Below, piece after piece: positions 45,201-54,200 of a stretch of DNA of 64,000 nt; within the stretch, counting starts at the first letter, position 1; every line of letters begins with the position of its first letter. A program made the position numbers and the translations under genes. Under the pieces are notes generated by a model that was given only the letters and a program-made list of their open reading frames with translations, ran no database searches and was not told the DNA's origin. Source of the DNA: CBDAPU01 sp965198875 (GTDB lineage Bacteria; Pseudomonadota; Gammaproteobacteria; Eutrophobiales; Eutrophobiaceae); the NCBI GenBank assembly GCA_965198875.1, contig CBDAPU010000001.1:2108001-2172000 (forward strand), given 5' to 3'.

Positions 45201-48200
45201 ATCGATGTGCGAGCGGGCATGCTCCTCGATTACGATAACGATGATGTGGTTGATATTTCCGCTCGAACAGCCCGCATTGATGCAAGCGGCGGTATCGGTA
45301 CATCCTCACCCGGAGGGGATATTGAAACCGCCCTCGTTAGATTTATTGCGAGAGCCGGGGGCGGCGATATCGTGATCGATGAGACGGACGCGCTCACTGT
45401 GGAGTCACTGCAGGCCGTCACTGGCGATATTAGCATCGAGGCCGGCGGCCTTTTGACCCTGGGAGATGGCATACAGGTTTCGTTCGGCACGGATGATGTC
45501 GGCAGCGCCGGCGACCTCAGCATCCGTGCGGCCGGCCTCAGCCTGCATGCCAACACCGCCCTTACTTCAAGCGGCGGCAATATCCGTCTACAGAGCATCG
45601 GTGCGGGCAACGCCATGCAACTGAATGGCGATATTAGCGCCACCGCTATGGGCACGATCAGCCTGATGGGGGCGGGCGCCATCAACCAGGGCGCAGGCTC
45701 CCTGATCCAGACGGCGAGCGGGGCGATAAGCCTGGCCTCGGCGGCGGGCGGTATAACCGTGAACCAGGTGCAGTCCACCGCCAACGCCATGATCAACGTC
45801 ACGGCGACCGGCGCCGCCATCACCGCGGTCAATGGCATGGCGCGCCTCGGCGCTGTGGGCAGTACGAGTACCCTGGTATTGACGGCGGGGACGGACATCG
45901 GCACGGCGGCATTGCCCCTGCCAACGGATGTGGGCGTTCTGCGGGCGAGGGCCGGCGGCGCCATCCATATCCGTGAGGCCAACGCCCTGCAACTAGGCGA
46001 TGCAACAGGCGGGATCAGCGCCGGTGGCCTGCTGAATGTGACGGCCACCAACATTGATTTGGGTGCGGATATTGATGTCGGCGCACTGATGCTGGATGTC
46101 GGGATGGGTGGTATTTTCCAGAGAAGTGGTCGCCTGAGGGTGGCCGGCGCCACCACCCTGGCGGCAGGGGACTTTAATGACATTCAACTGGATACCAACC
46201 CGGCCAACGATTTCGACGCCGATGGCAACGGCGCTCAGATCAACATCACCTCTGTCGCCAACGTAAACCTCTCTGACGCCAATGACCTCACCCTGGGGGC
46301 GGTGGGGGTCACCGGCTCGGCGGTCATCCGCGTCGCCGGCGACATTACCTTCAGCACCGCCCTCGACAACCGCATTACCCTGGTCCTGGGCGCTGGCGGC
46401 GACATCACCTTCATGGGCGCCGTTGGTAACGCAAACACCTCGCTAAGGCGGGTTTTAATCATGAATGCGGGGAACGTCAACATCAACAGCGCCCTCAATG
46501 CGGACACATTGACCCAGCAAATGGGCACGGGCGACACCACCTTCGGCGGGGCGGTGAGGATCACCAGCGCGGCGAACATCAACACCACGGGCGACATCAG
46601 CTTCGGCTCCACCCTCGATGGCGATCATGATCTGACCCTGGCTAGCAGCACTGGCGACATCACCTTCACCGGTGTTGTGGGTGGCACGACCTCTCTGGAT
46701 GCGGTCTCCATCACCAATGCGGGCAACGTCAACATCAACAGCGCCTTCAATGCCGCCAGCCTGAGCCAGACAACGGGCACGGGCGACACCACCCTCAGCG
46801 GGGCGGTGGAGATCACCGGCGCAGTGGACATCAACACCCGTGGCGACATTACCTTCGGCTCCACCCTCGACGGCGATCATGATCTGACCCTGGCCACCAG
46901 CACTGGCGACATCACCTTCACTGGTGTTGTGGGTGGCACGACCTCTCTGGATGCGGTATCCATCACTAATGCCGGGGATGTCAACATCAACAGCGCCTTC
47001 AATGCGGCCAGCCTGAGCCAGACGGCGGGCACGGGCGACACCACCCTCGGCGGGGCGGTGGAGATCACCAATGATGCGGGGCTGACTACCGGCGGGGCAG
47101 TGCGCTTTGCTGATGCCACGAACATCGGCGGGACGCTGGAGGTGACGGCGGCGGGTATTGAACTGGACGCCAACGTCACGGCCGCCACGCTGGTCTTTGA
47201 CGCCAGTGGCGGGGCGGGCGACATCACTCAGATGAGCGGGGCTCTGACCGTGACCGGCGCCACCACCCTGGCGGCACAGGACACGGACGACATTGCTCTC
47301 GGCAGCGCCGGCAATAACTTCACCGGCAGTGTGAAGGTAAGCAGCGCCGCCAATCTCACCCTCTCTGACGCCAATGCCCTCACCCTGGATGCGGTGAGCG
47401 TCACCGTCAATGCGGATGTGGACGCCGGCGGGTTGGTGGACTTTATCGAGTTGGCGGCCATCGGCGGGACGCTGGACGTGAACACCACGGCCAACAACGC
47501 TGGCGGCGGGGCGATTACCGACAGCGTCAAGGGGCGGCTGGCGGTGACCGGCGCCACCACCCTGACTGCCGGCGGCAACGACATCACATTAGATAACTTC
47601 ACCAATGACTTCACCGGTGCAGTGAACGTGGGCAGCGCCGCCGATCTCACCCTGGTTGATGAGAATACCCTGCAACTGGGGGCGGTGAGCGTCACCGGCA
47701 ATGCCGATATTGACAGCCGCGGGGTAGTGCGCTTTAGCGGTGTGGCGGCCATCGGCGGGACGCTGGACGTCAACACCACAGTCAATAACGCTGGCGGCGG
47801 GGCGATTAGCGACAACGGCGGGCGCTTGTCGGTGACCGGCACGACCACCCTCGCCGCCGGTCCCGCCGACATCACATTGGATAACCCCGCCAATGACTTT
47901 ATCGGTGCGGTGAGTGTGAGCAGTGTCGCCAATCTCACCCTGGCTGACGCCAACGCCCTCACCCTGGGGGCGCTGGGGGTGACCACCTCGGCGGACATCC
48001 GCGCCGCTGGCGACATCACCTTCAGCGCCGCCCTAGATGGCGACTATGATCTCACCCTGGATGCCGGCGGCAACATCATCTTCATGGGTGTTGTTGGCGG
48101 CACGACCCCGCTGGATGCGGTATCCATCACCAATGCCGGGAACGTCAACATCAACATGGCCTTCAGTGCCGCCAGCCTGAGCCAGACAACGGGCACGGGC

Positions 48201-51200
48201 GACACCACCTTCGGTGGGGCGGTGAGGATCAGCAGCGCGGCGAACATCAACACCACGGGCGACATCACCTTCGGCTCCACCCTCGATGGCGATCATGATC
48301 TGACCCTGGTCAGCAGCACTGGCGACATCACCTTCACTGGTGTTGTGGGCGGCACGACCTCTCTGGATGCGGTCTCCATCACCAATGCCGGGGACGTCAA
48401 CATCAGCATGGCCTTCAATGCGGTTAGCCTGAGGCAGACAATGGGCACGGGCGACACCACCCTCGGCGGGGCGGTGGAGATCACTGGCGCAGTGGACATC
48501 AACACCACGGGCGACATCACCTTCGGCTCAACCCTCGATGGCGATCATGATCTGACCCTGGCCACCAGCACTGGCGAGATCACCTTCATGGGTGTTGTTG
48601 GCGGCACGACCCCGCTGGATGCGGTATCCATCACCAATGCCGGGAACGTCAACATCAACATGGCCTTCAGTGCCGCCAGCCTGAGCCAGACAACGGGCAC
48701 GGGCGACACCACCTTCGGTGGGGCGGTGAGGATCAGCAGCGCGGCGAACATCAACACCACGGGCGACATCACCTTCGGCTCCACCCTCGATGGCGATCAT
48801 GATCTGACCCTGGCCACCAGCACTGGCGACATCACCTTCACCGGTGTTGTGGGTGGCACCACCCCGCTGGATGCGGTATCCATCACCAATGCGGGCAACG
48901 TCAACATCAACAGCGCCTTCAATGCCGCCAGCCTGAGCCAGACAACGGGCACGGGCGACACCACCCTCGGCGGGGCGGTGGAGATCACTGGCGCAGTGGA
49001 CATCAACACCACGGGCGACATCACCCAGACCGGCGGTAGCCTGATGGTAGGCGGCACGACCACGCTGGCCGCCGGCGGCAACGACATCACATTGGATAAC
49101 CCGGCCAATGACTTTATCGGTGCGGTGAGTGTGAGCAGCACCGCCGATCTCACCCTGGTTGACGCCAACGCCCTCACCCTGGGGGCGCTGGGGGTTACCA
49201 CCTCAGCGGACATCAGCGCCACCGGTGACATCACCTTTAGCACCGCCCTCGATGGCGACTATGATCTCACCCTGGATGCCGGCGGCGACATCACCTTCAT
49301 GGGTGTTGTGGGCGGCACGACCCCACTGGATGCGGTATCCATCACCAATGCGGGCAACGTCAACATCAGCATGGCCTTCAATGCCGCCAGCCTGAGCCAG
49401 ACAATGGGCACGGGCGACACCACCCTCAGCGGGGCGGTGAGGATCACCAGCGCGGCGAACATCAACACCACGGGCGACATCACCTTCGGCTCCACCCTCG
49501 ATGGCGATCATGATCTGACCCTGGCCACCAGCACTGGTGACATCACCTTCACCGGTGTTGTTGGCGGCACGACCTCGCTGGATGCGGTCTCCATCACCAA
49601 TGCGGGCAACGTCAACATCAGCATGGCCTTCAATGCCGCCAGCTTCCGACAGACGGCCGGTACTGGCACGACCCGCCTTAATGGCGCCCTTCGGACGAGT
49701 GCGGCCGCCGGCGTGGGGATCACCGCCCATGCCATCGCCATCAACAATGCGATCACCACCACCGGCAACGGCGCCGTCACCCTGACGGCCACGACCGGCA
49801 GCCTGATCATCGCCGCCGCCGGCGCCATCACCGCCGATGGCGCCGTGGCGCTGACCGCCAACACTGGCGGGATCAACACGGCGGGCGACATCACCACCAG
49901 TAACGCTGCCATCACCTTCCACTCCGCCACCACCTTGACCGCTGATGTGGTACTCAGCAGCAGTGGCGGCGACCTCACCTTTGCAGGTCCCTTAAATGGC
50001 GACCATGCGCTGACGTTAAATGCCGGTAATGCGGGCGATATAGCCCTGCAGTCGGCCGAAAACGGCGCAATGACCGCTCTTGAGGTCTTCACCATCAGCA
50101 ACGCCAGCGATGTTCAGATGACCAGCATGCGCGCCAATATCATCGACATCAGGGCGCAGAATGATTTCACCGCCGTGATTCAGGATATTGCCGATCTGGA
50201 TCAGGACATTGACGCCCTGACTGGCGATATTGACATCGACGCCGGCGGTGTGATCACCCTTGAGGACGCCACCGGCGGGACAAATGGCAATCGGCGCACC
50301 CGCCTGGTGAGCCGGGTGGGGGGGATCAATGTGGGCAATGTCATGAGCCTGGTGGTAGAGGACAATGATACGAGCAACGCATTGCAGATAAACTCGGCGC
50401 GGGGGGTTGTGCTGACGCCGGGCGATGCACTGGTGAGGCTGGGCGATGAGGCGGTAGCACAAGGCGGCACGCCCACCCTCAATGATGCGGCGCTGAACGC
50501 CTTCGGGAATATTACCCTGGGCACGGAAGCCATGCCCATAGGGGCGGTCATCCTGGATATGGCCGTGCCTTTTGCGGGCGGGTTGCTGAGCATTATCAGC
50601 AGCGGCGCCATCAACGACAACAACACGGGTGTGGCCTTTACCCAGGTTGGCGGCGCCTTGAGGCTGACCGCAGGCGGGGCGATTGGCGGCACCGCCAACC
50701 CGCTGACGCTGGATGTGGGCGCCCTTGAGATCATCAGCACCGCCGGCAATGCGGTGACGGTGCAGGACATGGGCGCTGGCGCCACCACCTACAACATCGG
50801 CAGCGCCAACATCGCCGTGGGCGCAGTTAGCCTTGCGAAGACGAGCAATAACATGATGATCGCCGAGATCAATGCAAACGGCGCCGTAGACCTGATGGCG
50901 ACTAACGCCGCCGCCAACATCATCATCGATGGCGCCCTTCAAAGCGCCGGCAACGCCATCACTATCCTTGCCGGCAATGATGTCAGCCTCACCGCTGCCG
51001 CTCGCATTAACTCGCAAGATGGTACTGTAGTCATCCGTGCCGACAGCGGTGATGGCGGCCTGGCCAGCGGCGCCCTGATGATGGCCGATGGCGCCCTCAT
51101 CAATGCCGGCGGCGGCGCCATTACCCTGAGCGCAGATGAAGACCTGACCCTCGGCCTTCTCATGACCACCAACGCCACTGACGCCGCCGTGAGCCTCAGC

Positions 51201-54200
51201 TCCCGAGAAGGGGGCATTGTCGATGGCGGGGATACGGGCGGGGCGGATGTGCAGGCGGCGGCAGGCGGGTTAGCTATCAATGCTGCCGGCGGCGTGGGTG
51301 CGGGCAATGGGCTTGAGACCCAGGTGGCGAGCATGACTATTGACGCCGACAGCATCGCTATTCACGAAGCCGACGCCCTGATCGTTGCTGATATCAGGAG
51401 CTCCGGCGGCGCCAGCATCACCGCCGGAGACGGAGTTGCCTTTACCGCCCTCACCACCATCGGTGGTCTGCTGGAGGTGATAGCACCCGCCATTGAACTG
51501 AATACTGACGTCATGGCCGGCTCTTTGGCCTTTGACGCCAGTGGCGGGGCGGGCAACATCATCCAGAGCAGTGGCCGCCTGACGGTAGCTGGTATCACCA
51601 CCCTGGCGGCAGAGGATACGGACAACATCACCTTGGGCAATGCCGCCAATGATTTTACTGGTGCGGTGACGGTGAGCAGCGCCAACAATCTCACCCTGGT
51701 TGATACCAATGCCCTGATCCTGGGGGCGTTGAGCATTACCGGCGATGCGGATGTGGATGCTGGCGGGGCGGTGCGCTTTAGCGGTGCGGCGGTCATCGGC
51801 GGGATGCTGGCGGTGAGGGCGGCGGCCATTGATCTGAACGCCAACGTCATGGCCAATGCGCTGGACTTTGACGCCAGTGGCGGGGCGGGCGACATCACCC
51901 AGATAAGTGGGGCTCTGATGGTAGCCGGCGCCACCACCCTGGCGGCAGAGGATACGGACAACATCACCCTGGGCAATGCCGCCAACGACTTCATGGATGT
52001 GGTAGGCGTGAGCAGCGCCGCCAATCTCACTCTGGCTGATGCCAGCGCCCTCACCCTGGGGGCGGTGAGCATTACCGGCAATGCGGATGTGGATACCGGC
52101 GGGGTGGTGCGCTTTAGCGATGCGGTGAGCATCGGCGGGGCGCTGGATGTTGATGCCACGGCCAACAACCCGGGCGGCGGGGCGATTAGCGACAACGGCG
52201 GAATGCTATCGGTGACCGGCACGACCACCCTCGCTGCTGGTGGTAACGATATTACGCTGGATAATGCGGCCAATGATTTTATCGGCGAGGTGAGCGTGAG
52301 CAACAGCGGCGCAAATGACGTCATCATTCATGACGTCAACAGCCTCACGATTGGCATGGCGATGGCGGGTAATGATCTGCGCTTGAACTTTGACCGCGGG
52401 GGCGGCGCCGCAACACTGGATCTGGCCGCGGCGACAGTGACCGCCGGTGGCACGGTGTTTGTCAATGGTAATGGTGCGAATGATGCGCTTCGCATCACAA
52501 ACACGGCGAATGCCTGGACGATCACGGGCGCAGATGCAGGCGCTATCGATGCCGGGGGCACGGATTATCGCTTTGGCGATCTGGCTATTCTGATCGGTAA
52601 TCTGAATACCGATGTCTTCACCTTCGAGGCCGGCGCTCGTCTCTCGGGCAAGGTGGACGGGCTGGCGGGCAGTGATACCCTGGACTTCAATGGTCAGGGG
52701 CAGCGTATCACGATTACGGCGCTGGGCGGCGTGGATGGCTTTACCGGTGAGGCCGTCAACGGCAATGTGATCACCCTGCCTGCCTTTGACAATATCAGCG
52801 CCATTGACGGGGCGCCTGGTGAGGATACCCTGGTGGACGCCATCAATGCCGATGCCACGTTTGCCCTGACGGCGGCGGCGGACACCTATCGCTCATCGGG
52901 GCGGGACTTGAGTTTCGCTAATATTGAGAACCTTATCGCCGGCACGGGCAATGACACCTTCAACATAACGGGCGATCACGGGGGCAACCTCTTGGGGGCG
53001 GGGGGCGATGATGTCTTTGCCATCAACGCCGTGTTGACGGGCGACATTGACGGGGGGGCGGATAATGACCGCTTTGATTTCAACGGCGGCAGGGTGATCG
53101 GTAGCATTGACGGGCAGGGTGGTAGCGATGTGCTGGATTATACCCGTCTGCCAACACCGGCCAGTGTGATCCTGGAAAGTCTGGGGGCGATAGATGGTTT
53201 TTCAGGCCGTGCCAGCGGTGTGGACGGCGGCTTTGAGAATGTGAATACCCTGGTGGGCAGTGCCGGAGTTGACGCCTTGACTGGCCTTGATGCGGCGGCG
53301 AGTTGGGAAGTGAGGGGTGATGGGGCGGTCTATGAATATATCAGCACCAACACCTTGCTTCTCTCCGCCTTTGAGGATCTCAGCGGTGGCGATGGGGATG
53401 ATCGCTTCAACATAACCGGCGATCACAGCGGCAACCTCTCTGGGGCCGGGGGCGATGACGTCTTTGCTATTAACGCCGTGCTGACGGGCGACATTGACGG
53501 GGGGGCGGATAATGACCGCTTTGATTTCAACGGCGGCAGGGTAATGGGTAGCATTGACGGGCGGGGTGGTAGCGATGTGCTGGATTATACCCGTCTGCCA
53601 ACACCGGCCAGTGTGATCCTGGAAAGTCTGGGGGCGATAGATGGTTTTTCAGGCCGTGCCAGCGGTGTGGACGGCGGCTTTGAGAATGTGAATACCCTGG
53701 TGGGTAGTGCCGGAGTTGACGCTTTGACTGGCCTTGATGCGGCGGCGAGTTGGGAGGTGAGGGGTGATGGGGCGGTCTATGAATATATCAGCACCAACAC
53801 CTTGCTTCTCTCCGCCTTTGAGGATCTCAGCGGTGGCGATGGGGATGATCGCTTCAACATAGCAGGCGATCACGGGGGCAACCTCTTTGGGGCGGGTGGC
53901 GATGACGTCTTTGCCATCAACGCCGTGCTGACGGGCAACATTGACGGGGGGGCGGATAATGACCGCTTTGATTTCAACGGCGGCAGGGTGACGGGTAGCA
54001 TTGACGGGCGGGGTGGTAGCGATGTGCTGGATTATACCCGTCTGTCAACGCCGGCCGGTGTGATCCTGGAAAGTCTGGGGGCGATAGATGGTTTTTCAGG
54101 CCGTGCCGGCGGTGTGGACGGCGGCTTTGAGAATGTGAATACCCTGGTGGGTAGCGCCGGAGTTGACGCCTTGACTGGCCTTGATGCGGCGGCGAGTTGG

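Noticed and set aside
45230..52327. Many further minus-strand open frames (up to 333 codons) across tpsA
   Set aside because: Shadows of biased codons in the beta-helix repeats; their translations repeat with the same 252-bp period as the plus-strand protein.
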